Source of the DNA: Mycolicibacterium setense
Lineage (GTDB): Bacteria > Actinomycetota > Actinomycetes > Mycobacteriales > Mycobacteriaceae
DNA length: 64,000 nucleotides
Assembly: GCF_000805385.1 (NCBI RefSeq)
Contig: NZ_JTJW01000010.1
Location: 558,001-622,000 of the forward strand
Reading direction: 5' to 3'
The translations under genes and the position numbers were made by a program. How positions within the stretch are numbered: position 1 is the first letter of the stretch; each line of letters begins with the position of its first letter. Shown here one piece after another: positions 7,464-16,055 of this stretch. Under the pieces are notes generated by a model that did not search any database, was not told where the DNA came from, and was given only the letters and a program-made list of their open reading frames with translations.

Positions 7464-8534
7464 GTGACTGATGAGCCACTGGGCAGCCATGTGCTCGAAC
7501 TGCAGGTGAGTGCGGTCATCGAGGAAACAGCCGACGCCCGGTCCCTGGTGTTCTGTGTTCCTGACGGTCCTGACGGCCCTAGCATCCCCGCCGACCGGCT
7601 GCGCTACTCCCCCGGCCAGTTCCTGACCCTGCGGGTACCCAGCGATCGCACCGGCTCGGTGGCCCGTTGCTACTCGTTGTCCAGCTCGCCGGTGACCGAC
7701 GACCAACTGACCGTCACGGTCAAGCGGACCGCCGACGGCTACGCGTCGAACTGGCTGTGCGACAACGCCCATGCCGGGATGCGGATGCACGTGCTGGCGC
7801 CGTCGGGCAATTTCGTCCCCAAAGATCTCGACACCGACTTCCTGCTGCTGGCCGCGGGCAGCGGCATCACCCCGATGATGGCGATCTGCAAATCCGCGCT
7901 CGCCGAGGGCAGCGGCAACGTCGTCCTCGTCTACGCCAACCGCGACGAGAACTCGGTCATCTTCGGTGCGACATTGCGTGAGCTGGCCGCCAAGTACCCC
8001 GACCGGTTCACCGTCGTGCACTGGCTGGAGACGGTGCAAGGGCTGCCCAGCCCCGCCGCGCTGGCCGGTCTCGTCGCCCCTTACGCCGCCCGCGAAGCCT
8101 TCATCTGCGGGCCCGGACCGTTCATGGCCTCAGCCGAGGAGGCGTTGAAGAAAGCCGGGGCCGCCGACGAGCGCATCCACATCGAGGTGTTCAAGTCGCT
8201 GGATTCCGACCCGTTCGCCGCTGTCGTGATCGAGGAAGACGACGACAGCGACCAAGGGCCGGCCACCGCGGTGGTCACCCTCGACGGCACCACCCACGAG
8301 GTCCGCTGGCCCCGATCGGCCACGCTGCTCGACGTGCTGCTGGACAAGGGCCTCGACGCCCCGTTCTCGTGCCGCGAAGGCCATTGCGGCGCATGCGCGG
8401 TACTCAAGAAGTCCGGAGACGTCGAGATGAAGATCAACGACGTGCTCGAACCCTCCGATCTCGACGAGGGCCTGATCCTGGGTTGCCAGGCCAGGCCGGT
8501 GTCGGATTCGGTCGAAGTCACCTACGACGAGTAA
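7464..8534 (+). CDS. kshB: KshB, 3-ketosteroid 9-alpha-hydroxylase reductase
   Basis: 356 residues of the ferredoxin-NAD(P) reductase family with a C-terminal plant-type [2Fe-2S] domain. It passes electrons from NADH to the Rieske oxygenase KshA, which opens the steroid B ring. Visible are the FAD motif RCYSLSS (about residue 68), the NAD-binding AAGSGITPMMA (about 130), CGPGPFM (about 213), and the cluster loop CREGHCGACAVL with a last Cys in LGCQARP. It is divergent from hsaA, with a KstR box 26 nt upstream. A short secreted protein gene follows closely on the same strand and is probably cotranscribed. Confidence 0.96.
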   Translation: MTDEPLGSHVLELQVSAVIEETADARSLVFCVPDGPDGPSIPADRLRYSPGQFLTLRVPSDRTGSVARCYSLSSSPVTDDQLTVTVKRTADGYASNWLCDNAHAGMRMHVLAPSGNFVPKDLDTDFLLLAAGSGITPMMAICKSALAEGSGNVVLVYANRDENSVIFGATLRELAAKYPDRFTVVHWLETVQGLPSPAALAGLVAPYAAREAFICGPGPFMASAEEALKKAGAADERIHIEVFKSLDSDPFAAVVIEEDDDSDQGPATAVVTLDGTTHEVRWPRSATLLDVLLDKGLDAPFSCREGHCGACAVLKKSGDVEMKINDVLEPSDLDEGLILGCQARPVSDSVEVTYDE

Positions 8535-8556
8535 CGAGCGGATACCTTTCTTGACG

Positions 8557-9132
8557 ATGACGATCAACAGGCTCTCCGCAGCGAGCGCGGCAGCAGTGCT
8601 GACCGCGGCGGCGCTGACGTTTCCCGCGTCGGCCACGGCGGCCGCGAACTCGGCCGTCACCTCCATCCCGAGCCCCCAGGGCACGGTCGAGATGCACGTC
8701 AACGCGGACTGCGCAGGCACGCAGTGCACGTTCAACACGCAGGCCAACCTGCTGACGCCGGACGGCCCCATCGGATTCCCCGGTGACGTGTGGGCGCGCC
8801 AGACCATCACCCTGCGCAGCACCAACAAGGACACCTGGCAAGAGGCCTCTTACAGCGCACCGGCCGGGATGCCCCGGGAGATCAAGGGCTCCAACCACGA
8901 CAACGTGCTGTCGAAGCTGTACCGCTCGATGAACAAGGTCGAGATCTCGGCGACCTACTTCGGCGGCGGGCCCATCGAACGCTTCCGCATCGAGGGCGTG
9001 TCGGTGCCCACCGAGTGGCGGACCGGTCAGCCGAACACCAAGGACCAGTTCATCATCTGCTCAGTCATCCAGGTGGTGTTCGGGGGCGTCAACCTGACCA
9101 CGCCGACCGCCTGCACCCAGACGGGTTTCTGA
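8557..9132 (+). CDS. secreted protein of unknown function, downstream of kshB
   Basis: About 191 residues. A clear signal peptide (hydrophobic SAASAAAVLTAAALTFPASATAA) is followed by a mature region with two pairs of Cys (DCAGTQC near residues 49-55, and IICS..ACTQ at the end) that could form disulfides. No catalytic motif is recognised. A conserved protein of this kind occupies the same place after kshB in M. tuberculosis (Rv3572). A TTG two codons upstream (8551) is an alternative start. It lies 22 nt after kshB and probably shares KstR control. Its end overlaps the convergent SRPBCC gene by about 70 nt. Confidence 0.85.
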   Translation: MTINRLSAASAAAVLTAAALTFPASATAAANSAVTSIPSPQGTVEMHVNADCAGTQCTFNTQANLLTPDGPIGFPGDVWARQTITLRSTNKDTWQEASYSAPAGMPREIKGSNHDNVLSKLYRSMNKVEISATYFGGGPIERFRIEGVSVPTEWRTGQPNTKDQFIICSVIQVVFGGVNLTTPTACTQTGF

Positions 9133-9576
9133 CATGTGCTTGTGCACGAGCTTGCGCCACCGGCGGTGCCGATAGGCGTAGATGCCTCGGGCAAGCGCCG
9201 CGACGGCCGAAGTGAGCCGGCCCGCGTCGATCTCGACGGTGTCGCTGTACCGGCACGACTGATCGGTGACCGGTTCGACGTGCAATGTGTGATCCCAGGA
9301 CCGCAGCACCCCGCCGTATTCGTGGGTGCGGATCGTGCGGGTGGTGTCGTCGACATCGAGAACCTCGATGGTGTGCCGATAAGCCGGGATCACGTGGAAG
9401 GCGAACAGCCAACCAGTGCCCCGGTCCCCTGCCTCGAACGGTTCGGTACGTCCGGCCAGCGCCGGCACGCCGAACAGGCCCCGGCAGACGTAGAGAAACG
9501 TCGGGACCTGCTGCATGGCCTGCCACACTCGTCCGGTGTCGGCGGGCAGAATCGTTTCAACATGGATGCGCTGCAT
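9061..9576 (-). CDS. SRPBCC (START/Bet v1-like) lipid-binding family protein
   Basis: 171 residues. The pattern of an SRPBCC helix-grip protein is seen: an N-terminal IHVETILPADTGRVWQAM, a central strand pattern with WLFAFHVIPAYRHTIEVLD, then W.HTLHV and Y.DTVEI, and a final amphipathic helix (FIG..Y.HR.WRKLVHKHM). Proteins of this family bind hydrophobic ligands; the ligand is unknown. The C-terminal 24 residues lie in the region overlapping the convergent secreted-protein gene and are of low complexity. It is divergent from a TetR gene 60 nt away, which may regulate it. Confidence 0.8.
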   Translation of the reverse strand: MQRIHVETILPADTGRVWQAMQQVPTFLYVCRGLFGVPALAGRTEPFEAGDRGTGWLFAFHVIPAYRHTIEVLDVDDTTRTIRTHEYGGVLRSWDHTLHVEPVTDQSCRYSDTVEIDAGRLTSAVAALARGIYAYRHRRWRKLVHKHMSETRLGAGGRRGQVDAPEHHLDD

Positions 9577-9636
9577 GCCATCAATTCTCGAGTGCCGGAC
9601 AGCGGCTGACTACTCGCTTTTCGCGCGGAGGCGACG

Positions 9637-10251
9637 ATGACCCCGACCGACCGATTTCGGGCCCGTAAGCAGCCCAGACAGCAGCGCGCGGTCGAAACCC
9701 GCCAAGCCATCCTCGAGGCGGCGGCTCGCGTTTTCGCCGAGTACGGGTACGCCGCGGGCACCACCAACCGCATCGCCGCGGCCGCGGATCTGTCGATCGG
9801 CTCGCTGTATCAGTACTTCCCGAACAAGGACGCGATCCTGTCGGCGCTGACCGACGCACACGTCGACGCCGGCGCGGCACTGCTGCAACAACGCACCGCC
9901 GCAGGTCTGCCCGAATCGCTCGAGGACCTGCTGCGGCTGTTCGTCCGAGCGGCCATCGACAACCACCGCGACGACACGCGCCTGCACCGCGTGCTGTTCG
10001 AAGAAGCTCCCCGGTCATCGGCCCTGCTGAACCGGTTGCACCACACCGAGGAAGATGCCGTCGGTGCCGCAAAGGCCTTGCTGGACAGCCATTCTGAGGT
10101 GACGGTGGCCGACACCGCATTCGCGGCGCGCATGGTGGTCGCCACCGTCGAATCGCTGACCCACCGGCTGCTGGCGTGCGAGAAGCCCGCCGACGCCGAA
10201 CAACTCGAGGACGGCATCGTCACGATGCTGGCGGGGTATCTGCGGGGTTAG
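9637..10251 (+). CDS. TetR/AcrR-family transcriptional regulator
   Basis: 204 residues. The N-terminal HTH shows RQAILEAAARVFAEYGYAAGTTNRIAAAADLSIGSLYQYFPNKDAILSAL, a textbook TetR domain given here in overlapping short pieces: AARVFAEYGY, TNRIAAAADLS and GSLYQYFPNK. The C-terminal domain resembles the TetR_C family with FVRAAIDNHRDD and HRVLFEEAPR. ATG 9637 is preceded by GGAGGCGACG. It is divergent from the SRPBCC gene, and its stop overlaps fadE34 by 4 nt (convergent). The inducer and targets are unknown; the shared 60-nt promoter suggests control of the SRPBCC gene. Confidence 0.92.
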   Translation: MTPTDRFRARKQPRQQRAVETRQAILEAAARVFAEYGYAAGTTNRIAAAADLSIGSLYQYFPNKDAILSALTDAHVDAGAALLQQRTAAGLPESLEDLLRLFVRAAIDNHRDDTRLHRVLFEEAPRSSALLNRLHHTEEDAVGAAKALLDSHSEVTVADTAFAARMVVATVESLTHRLLACEKPADAEQLEDGIVTMLAGYLRG

Positions 10252-12383
10252 CGCGGCAGGCCGAGCAACCGCTCACCGGCGACGGTCAGCAGGATCTGCT
10301 CGGTGCCGCCGGCGATCGTCAGGCAGCGCGTGTTGAGGAAGTCGTGCACCTCACGGTTGCGCACCGCACCCCCGCCGTCGGACAGCTCCAGCCGGAACTC
10401 CGCCAGCGCCTGGCGGTAGCGCACACCGATCAGCTTGCGGGCGCTGGCCTGCGCCCCGGTGTCCTGACCGCTGACGGCCAGCTGGGCGATCCGCTGATCC
10501 AGCAGCGAACCCACCTGGGCCGTCAGGATCAGCTCACCCAGCCGGTCCAGATCGGCTGGGTCCACCTCCGGCTTGGCGCCGAGGGTGCGCAGCAGCTCCT
10601 CCATCGGATTGCCCAGTGCGGTGCCGCCGGCCATCGCCACGCGCTCGTTGGCCAGCGTGGTGCGAGCCAGCCGCCAGCCGTCGTTGACCGTGCCGACCAC
10701 CATCTCGTCGGGCACGAACACATCGTCGAAGAAGACCTCGTTGAACAGCTCGTCGCCGGTGATCTCGCGCAGCGGGCGGATGACGATGCCCGGCGTCTTC
10801 ATGTCGATCAGGAAATACGTGATGCCCTTGTGTTTCGGAGCGTCGGCATCGGTGCGGGCCAGGCACACACCCCAGTGCGCCTTCTGCGCCGCCGAGGTCC
10901 ACACCTTCTGTCCGGTCAGCTTCCATCCCGGCTCCCCGTTGGGTCCTTCGGCGCGAACAGCTTTCATGCGCAACGCGGCCAGGTCGGACCCGGCGCCCGG
11001 CTCGGAGAACAGCTGGCACCAGGACAGGTCACCGCGCAGGGTGGCCGGCACGAACCGGTCGATCTGCTCCGGACTGCCGTGCTCCAGGATGGTCGGCACG
11101 GCCCACCACCCGATCACCAGATCCGGGCGCTCCACCTTCGCCTCGGCGAGTTCCTGATCGATCAGAAGCTGCTCGGCCGGGGATGCGTTGCGGCCGTACG
11201 GACGTGGCCAATGCGGAGCCAACAGGCCGGACTCGGCCAGGGCCACCTGTCGCTTCTCCGCCGGCTGCGCGGCCACCTCGGCGACGGCGGCGCTGATCTC
11301 GGGGCGCAGGTCGGCCACCGACTCCAGATCGATCCGCAGTTCACGACGCACGCCCTGCTGGGTGAGTGCCGAGACGCGGCGAATCCACCGGCGCCTACCC
11401 CCGAGCGCATGCGAAATGCCGTATGCGCGACGGAGATACAGGTGCGCCTCGTGCTCCCAGGTGATGCCGATGCCGCCGAGCACCTGGATGCAGTCCTTGG
11501 CGTTGGCCTCGGCCGCGTCCACACCCGCGGCCGCCGCCACCGCCGCGGCGACCGACAGCTGCGAGTCATCGGATTCCGACACAGCGCGCGCCGCGTCGGC
11601 CGCCGACACCGAAACCCGCTCGGAGCGCAGCAGCATCTCGGCGCACATGTGCTTGACGGCCTGGAAACTGCCGATCGGCTTGCCGAACTGTTCACGCACC
11701 TTCGCGTATTCGGTGGCGGTCTGCAGCGTCCAGCGCGCCAGGCCCGCGGCCTCGGCAGCCAGGACCGTCGCGGTGATGTCCTCGAACCGCTGCCGCGAAA
11801 CCTCGAGCACCTGCGCGGGCGCCGAATCGAAAACGACCCGGGCCAGCGGCAGCGAGAAGTCCGTGGCGGTGAGCAGTTCGATGCTCACCCCAGCCGAGCT
11901 CGCGTCGACCAGGACGACGCGGTCTCCGGCAGGCAACAACAGCACCCCGGCGGCGTCCGCGCCCAGAACGTACTCGGCGATGCCCGAAACGGTGTCGAGG
12001 TCGCCGTCGAGCGTCAGGTCCGCGCTCAGCGCCGCACCGGCGGTGCGCTCACCCGACACCAGGGCCTCGAGCACGGTCTCGTCCGTGACGATCAGGGTGG
12101 CCAGAGCGGTGGTCGCCACGGGACCGGGCACCAGCGCGGCGGCGGCCTCGTCGACCATTGCGCACAGGTCCTCGACCGTGCCGCCGGCACCGCCCTGCTC
12201 CTCGGAGACCGCGACACTGAAGATCCCTAGTTCCGCGAGACCGCGAAACGGCGTGCGCCACGCATCGGGATCGTGTTCACCCTCGCGGACGGCAGAGGCT
12301 GTAGCGGTGGCTGCCGCCCAGCTCCGCACCAGGTCACGGGCGGCAAACTGCTCGTCGGTGATGGTGGCAGATGCGCCGGACAT
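10248..12383 (-). CDS. fadE34: FadE34-type fused double acyl-CoA dehydrogenase (ChsE3)
   Basis: 711 residues made of two tandem acyl-CoA dehydrogenase modules. The N-terminal half carries EEQGGAGGTVEDL, QFGKPIGSFQAVKHMCAEM and a QVLGGIGITWEHEAHLYLRRA region. The C-terminal half carries W..LFSEPGAGSDLA, KVWTSAAQKAHWG and the closing GTEQILLTVAGERLLG. Fused dehydrogenases of this size next to kstR correspond to FadE34 (Rv3573c), which dehydrogenates a C5-side-chain steroid acyl-CoA. It is divergent from kstR with a perfect KstR palindrome 45 nt upstream of its start (12428-12441), so it is cholesterol-inducible. Confidence 0.94.
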   Translation of the reverse strand: MSGASATITDEQFAARDLVRSWAAATATASAVREGEHDPDAWRTPFRGLAELGIFSVAVSEEQGGAGGTVEDLCAMVDEAAAALVPGPVATTALATLIVTDETVLEALVSGERTAGAALSADLTLDGDLDTVSGIAEYVLGADAAGVLLLPAGDRVVLVDASSAGVSIELLTATDFSLPLARVVFDSAPAQVLEVSRQRFEDITATVLAAEAAGLARWTLQTATEYAKVREQFGKPIGSFQAVKHMCAEMLLRSERVSVSAADAARAVSESDDSQLSVAAAVAAAAGVDAAEANAKDCIQVLGGIGITWEHEAHLYLRRAYGISHALGGRRRWIRRVSALTQQGVRRELRIDLESVADLRPEISAAVAEVAAQPAEKRQVALAESGLLAPHWPRPYGRNASPAEQLLIDQELAEAKVERPDLVIGWWAVPTILEHGSPEQIDRFVPATLRGDLSWCQLFSEPGAGSDLAALRMKAVRAEGPNGEPGWKLTGQKVWTSAAQKAHWGVCLARTDADAPKHKGITYFLIDMKTPGIVIRPLREITGDELFNEVFFDDVFVPDEMVVGTVNDGWRLARTTLANERVAMAGGTALGNPMEELLRTLGAKPEVDPADLDRLGELILTAQVGSLLDQRIAQLAVSGQDTGAQASARKLIGVRYRQALAEFRLELSDGGGAVRNREVHDFLNTRCLTIAGGTEQILLTVAGERLLGLPR

Positions 12384-12427
12384 GGTGGACCTCCTAGCCC
12401 CTAAAGCGAGAAGTCCGTGCTTCCCAC

Positions 12428-12441
12428 TAGAACGTGTTCTA
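12428..12441. promoter_or_regulatory. KstR box between fadE34 and kstR
   Basis: TAGAACGTGTTCTA is a perfect palindrome matching TnnAACnnGTTnnA. It is placed to serve both divergent genes, implying kstR autoregulation. Confidence 0.88.
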
Positions 12442-12584
12442 ATGGTGACAGTGTTCGACCGTCAAGTCGACCCGCATCACAGCAGGACACGTCCGTGTGT
12501 TTACCGGCGCGGAGGTGCGTAGAAGGAGATCGCCGTGCGTATCGTTTTCGATGAGGTACGCGACGAGAGGGGGCCACACACCGC

Positions 12585-13262
12585 ATGTCCAGCGCACCAC
12601 AGCAGGCAGGCAGCGAATCGTCCGGGTCTGACACCCGACCCCGTGAGGTTCTGAACGTGGCTGTCCTCGCCGAATCCGAGCTCGGCTCAGAAGCACAGCG
12701 GGAGCGCCGCAAGCGCATCCTGGACGCGACCCTGGCCATCGCCTCCAAGGGCGGTTACGAAGCCGTCCAGATGCGTGCCGTCGCCGAGCGTGCCGATGTC
12801 GCCGTCGGAACGCTCTACCGCTACTTCCCTTCCAAGGTGCACCTGCTGGTGTCGGCCCTCGGCCGCGAGTTCGAACGGATCGACGCCAAGACCGACCGGG
12901 CTGCCCTCTCCGGCGGTACCCCGTACCAGCGGCTGAGCTTCATGGTCGGCAAGCTGAACCGGGCCATGCAGCGCAACCCGCTGCTCACCGAGGCCATGAC
13001 GCGAGCCTTCGTCTTCGCCGACGCCTCGGCCGCGGGCGAGGTGGACCACGTCGGCAAGCTGATGGACTCGATGTTCGCCCGGGCCATGAGCGACGGCGAG
13101 CCCACCGAGGACCAGTACCACATCGCACGGGTCATCTCGGATGTGTGGCTGTCCAACCTGCTGGCGTGGCTGACCCGGCGCGCCTCGGCCACCGACGTCA
13201 GCAAGCGACTGGACCTGGCGGTGCGGTTGCTGATCGGCGCGGAGGACAAACCTAAGATCTAG
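12585..13262 (+). CDS. kstR: KstR, TetR-family repressor of cholesterol catabolism
   Basis: 225 residues as the longest frame; the conserved part begins AVLAESELGSEAQRERRKRI. The HTH covers ILDATLAIASKGGYEAVQ, MRAVAERADVAVGTLYRY and FPSKVHLLVSALG. The ligand domain includes LNRAMQRNPLLTEAMTRAF and VWLSNLLAWLTRRASATDVS. The match with mycobacterial KstR is essentially complete across the protein. KstR releases DNA on binding a cholesterol-derived CoA thioester. A GTG at 12657 gives the shorter start used for many orthologues. The palindrome at 12428-12441 is upstream. otsB follows 3 nt later. Confidence 0.97.
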   Translation: MSSAPQQAGSESSGSDTRPREVLNVAVLAESELGSEAQRERRKRILDATLAIASKGGYEAVQMRAVAERADVAVGTLYRYFPSKVHLLVSALGREFERIDAKTDRAALSGGTPYQRLSFMVGKLNRAMQRNPLLTEAMTRAFVFADASAAGEVDHVGKLMDSMFARAMSDGEPTEDQYHIARVISDVWLSNLLAWLTRRASATDVSKRLDLAVRLLIGAEDKPKI

Positions 13263-13265
13263 CGG

Positions 13266-14045
13266 GTGAGCCTTCCCGCCGAACTTCAACGTGCGCTGAC
13301 CCAGGCCGCACAGGCGCCACGGCTGCTCATCACCTCTGATTTCGATGGCACCCTGGCCCCGATCGTCAACAATCCCGCTGATGCCCGCCCGCTGCGCGAC
13401 GGCGCCGAAGCCCTTGTGTCGTTGTCCGGGTGCCCCGGCGTCGAGACCGCCCTGATCTCCGGCCGTGCGTTGGAAGTGCTGCGGGAGCTGTCCGGGATGC
13501 CCGCGGCCGTGCACATGGTCGGCAGCCACGGCGCCGAATTCGACTCCGGATTCACCCACCCGATCAACCGGGCCCTGCTCGATCAGATCGCCACCGAACT
13601 CACCGCGATCGCCGCCGCCCGGCCGGGAGCCACTGTCGAACTCAAACCCGCGAGTGTTGCGCTGCACGTGCGCAACGCCGAACCCGCCGACGCCGAAGCC
13701 GCGTGCGCGCAGGCACTCGAATCCGCCCAAGCGTGGGGTGCGCAGCTGACCAAGGGCAAGGCCGTGCTCGAATTCGCGGTGATCACCACCGACAAGGGCG
13801 CGGCGATCGACATCCTGCGCGACGAACACCAGGCCTCGGCGGTGATCTACTTCGGCGACGACGTGACCGACGAAAAGGCGTTCCGACGGCTGCGCGACGG
13901 CGACGTCGGCGTCAAGGTGGGGACTGGCGAGACGCTCGCGGAATTCCGCGTCGACGAGCCCGAAGACGTTGTGGCAGCGCTGAAGTACCTGTTGGACGCG
14001 CGCCGCTCCGCCGAAACGGCATTCCAGCAGAAAAAAGCCGAGTAG
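13266..14045 (+). CDS. otsB: OtsB, trehalose-6-phosphate phosphatase
   Basis: 259 residues, HAD superfamily. It dephosphorylates trehalose-6-phosphate to trehalose. The nucleophile motif TSDFDGTLAPI is near residue 24-34 and the SGRALEVL/GSHGAEF motifs mark the OtsB cap region. KGKAVLEF and the magnesium loop YFGDDVTDEKAF (about residue 196-207) complete the active site. The length is that of the simple, single-domain OtsB, unlike the large M. tuberculosis OtsB1/OtsB2 proteins. The GTG start is 3 nt after the kstR stop, so it is likely cotranscribed with kstR, an unexpected link of sterol regulation with trehalose supply. Confidence 0.93.
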   Translation: MSLPAELQRALTQAAQAPRLLITSDFDGTLAPIVNNPADARPLRDGAEALVSLSGCPGVETALISGRALEVLRELSGMPAAVHMVGSHGAEFDSGFTHPINRALLDQIATELTAIAAARPGATVELKPASVALHVRNAEPADAEAACAQALESAQAWGAQLTKGKAVLEFAVITTDKGAAIDILRDEHQASAVIYFGDDVTDEKAFRRLRDGDVGVKVGTGETLAEFRVDEPEDVVAALKYLLDARRSAETAFQQKKAE

Positions 14046-14051
14046 AGGCCT

Positions 14052-14070
14052 GCCGGAATATCGTTTCGGC
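14052..14070. terminator. possible bidirectional hairpin between otsB and lacI-type gene
   Basis: A 7-bp stem, GCCGGAA with TTTCGGC (one G-T wobble), around a 5-nt loop in the 34-nt gap between convergent genes. Confidence 0.4.
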
Positions 14071-14079
14071 GAAAGAGAT

Positions 14080-15177
14080 CTAGACCGGGCCCGACGTCCG
14101 GCCGCGCACCACCTCGGTGGGAAGCACCTCGATCACGGGCAGCCCCGACCGTGGCGGGCTGTGGAGCAACTCTCCGGCCCGCCGCCCTTTGGCGACACTG
14201 GACTGCACCACCGTCGAGAGGCCACGGCGCAACGCCTCGGGCACCCCGTCGAATCCCGTGACCGTCATCTCGCCCGGCACGTAGATGCCGCGCGAGCGCA
14301 GATAGTCCATGGCCGACAACGCCAGCACGTCGGCGGTGCACATGAGAGCCGTGATGCGGGGATTGGCCTCCAGCGCCCTCTCGGCAGCGGCAGCGCCGGA
14401 CGTCGGCATATGGTCGTAGCTCTCCACCACGGTCAGCGTGTCCGGTGCCAGACCGGCGGCCGTCATCGCGTCGTACACACCGTGAATCCGCTCGCGCTGC
14501 ACATGGAAATGCGGGGACAACACCCGATCCGGGTCTGCCAGTGCGGATTTCGTGCCCGCATGCGGCCAGTCGCGACCCAGCCGCATGGTCAGCAGGCCGA
14601 TGTCGCGATGGCCCAACTCCAATACGTGCTCGGCCAGCCGCCGCATCGCACCGCGATCGTCGATGCCGACCCGCGATACCCCGGGAACGTCTTTCGGCTG
14701 ATCTACCACCACCACCGGCAACTGACGCTGACGCACCACCGGCAGGTACGGATCGTCATCGGAAGCCGAATACACCACGAATCCGTCGACGCCCGCCGCG
14801 AGCACCGCCGCCGAACCGTCCTCGAAACTGCGGTTGGGCCCGATTGCCACCAGCAGCAGCCCCTGCCCCACCGCCTCACACGATTCGGCAAGCCCCGCAA
14901 CGAAATCCAACGCCGCGGCATCACTGAACGAATAGTTGAGCGGCTCGGTGATGATCAACCCCACAGCGCCGGCCTTGCGGGTCCGCAGCGAGCGCGCCAC
15001 CGGATCCGGACCCGCGTAACCCAGGCGCTTGGCCGCATCGAAGATCCGATCGCGAAGCTCCGCCGACAACTGGTCCGGACGGTTGTAGGCGTTGGAGATG
15101 GTGGTGCGGGAAACCTTCAGTTCGGCCGCCAACGAAGCCAGGGTGGCCCGCCGTGGCGGGTGGGGACTCCTTGGCAT
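14080..15177 (-). CDS. LacI-family transcriptional regulator
   Basis: 365 residues. The N-terminal HTH is TLASLAAELKVSRTTISNAYNRP with the hinge RSLRTRKAGAVGLI. The rest is a periplasmic-binding-like sensor domain (GVDGFVVYS, VGIDDRGAMRRLAEHVLELGHR, ALMCTADVLALSAMDYL, TVTGFDGVPEA). The same regulator sits beside kstR-linked genes in M. tuberculosis (Rv3575c). The ligand is unknown; a sugar is usual for the family, and trehalose metabolism next door (otsB, convergent) is a possible connection. It is separated from znuB by 11 nt on the same strand but lies downstream of it, so read-through from the zinc operon is possible. Confidence 0.93.
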   Translation of the reverse strand: MPRSPHPPRRATLASLAAELKVSRTTISNAYNRPDQLSAELRDRIFDAAKRLGYAGPDPVARSLRTRKAGAVGLIITEPLNYSFSDAAALDFVAGLAESCEAVGQGLLLVAIGPNRSFEDGSAAVLAAGVDGFVVYSASDDDPYLPVVRQRQLPVVVVDQPKDVPGVSRVGIDDRGAMRRLAEHVLELGHRDIGLLTMRLGRDWPHAGTKSALADPDRVLSPHFHVQRERIHGVYDAMTAAGLAPDTLTVVESYDHMPTSGAAAAERALEANPRITALMCTADVLALSAMDYLRSRGIYVPGEMTVTGFDGVPEALRRGLSTVVQSSVAKGRRAGELLHSPPRSGLPVIEVLPTEVVRGRTSGPV

Positions 15178-15188
15178 GCTTCCCGAGG

Positions 15189-16055
15189 CTAGTGGATGGC
15201 TGAATTCCTCACCCGGTCAACCGTCCACACCGCCAGCCAGATGCCGCAGGCAATCGTGACGATCACGAAGCTCGGCGGCATGTTGAAGATCGCGGAGATC
15301 GTCAGCCCGGCCCACACCGACACCACGCTGATGGCGGTCGAGATCGTCATCGCCAGAATCGGCCGCGCCGTCACCATGATCGCTGTCGCAGCCGGGGTGA
15401 CGACGAGTGCGAAGAGCAGCAGCGTGCCCACGGCCAGCACCGCCATGGTCACCGCGATGCCCAGCAGAACCATGAACAGCACCGACAATGCACGTACCGG
15501 CACCCCTTTGGCCTCGGCCACCTGGGCGTTGACCGATGCGAACAGCAATGGGCGGAAAACGAATACGACCGTGGCGGCCAGCACGAGCAGCAGCGCGGCG
15601 AAGGTCAGCAACTGCTGATGAGTGATGGCCAGCAGGTTGCCGAACAACACGTTGGTCAGCGTCGACGAGTTCTTGGTGGCCAGCGAGTTGAAGAACAGGC
15701 CGAAACCGGTGGCCAGGGCCAGCACCGTGCCCGTGGCCACCTCGCGGTCATGCGCCCGGCTGCCCAACGTCCCGATCACCAGGGCCCCGCCGACGCAGAA
15801 CGCCAACAGGCCCATCCCGACCGGAAGCCCGAGCAGCGCCGCGCCGGTGGCGCCGGGCAGGCCGATGTGGGCCAGCGCGTGGGCGGCGAAGGCGGTGTTG
15901 CGCACGATGACGAAATAGCCGATCAGCCCGGCCGCCAGCGCCACCAGCGTGCCGCCGATCAACGCGTTGCGCATGAACGCCGAGGTCAGGATCTGCCACC
16001 AGTTGTGCTGATAGCCCAATGCGAACGTGCCCTGCGCCAGCAGACTCGCCGACAT
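15189..16055 (-). CDS. znuB: ZnuB-type zinc ABC transporter permease
   Basis: About 288 residues of the ABC-3 (ZnuB/MntB) permease family. Seven to eight membrane segments are visible, with conserved family elements such as AFAAHALAHIGLPGATGAALLG near residue 53-74, and GILLF-like and ALVVTPAATA segments. It transports zinc (possibly manganese) across the membrane with ZnuC. The ATG at 16055 shares one base with the znuC stop (TGATG); a GTG at 16058 is possible. It is the last gene of znuA-znuC-znuB, preceded by Zur boxes. Confidence 0.93.
   Translation of the reverse strand: MSASLLAQGTFALGYQHNWWQILTSAFMRNALIGGTLVALAAGLIGYFVIVRNTAFAAHALAHIGLPGATGAALLGLPVGMGLLAFCVGGALVIGTLGSRAHDREVATGTVLALATGFGLFFNSLATKNSSTLTNVLFGNLLAITHQQLLTFAALLLVLAATVVFVFRPLLFASVNAQVAEAKGVPVRALSVLFMVLLGIAVTMAVLAVGTLLLFALVVTPAATAIMVTARPILAMTISTAISVVSVWAGLTISAIFNMPPSFVIVTIACGIWLAVWTVDRVRNSAIH

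Noticed and set aside
7296..8039. N-terminal extension of hsaA to 644 residues
   Set aside because: The extension runs antisense through kshB and the KstR boxes; the GTG at 7295 matches the family N-terminus.
10176..12230. 684-codon open frame antisense to fadE34
   Set aside because: Shadow frame; the opposite strand has all acyl-CoA dehydrogenase motifs.
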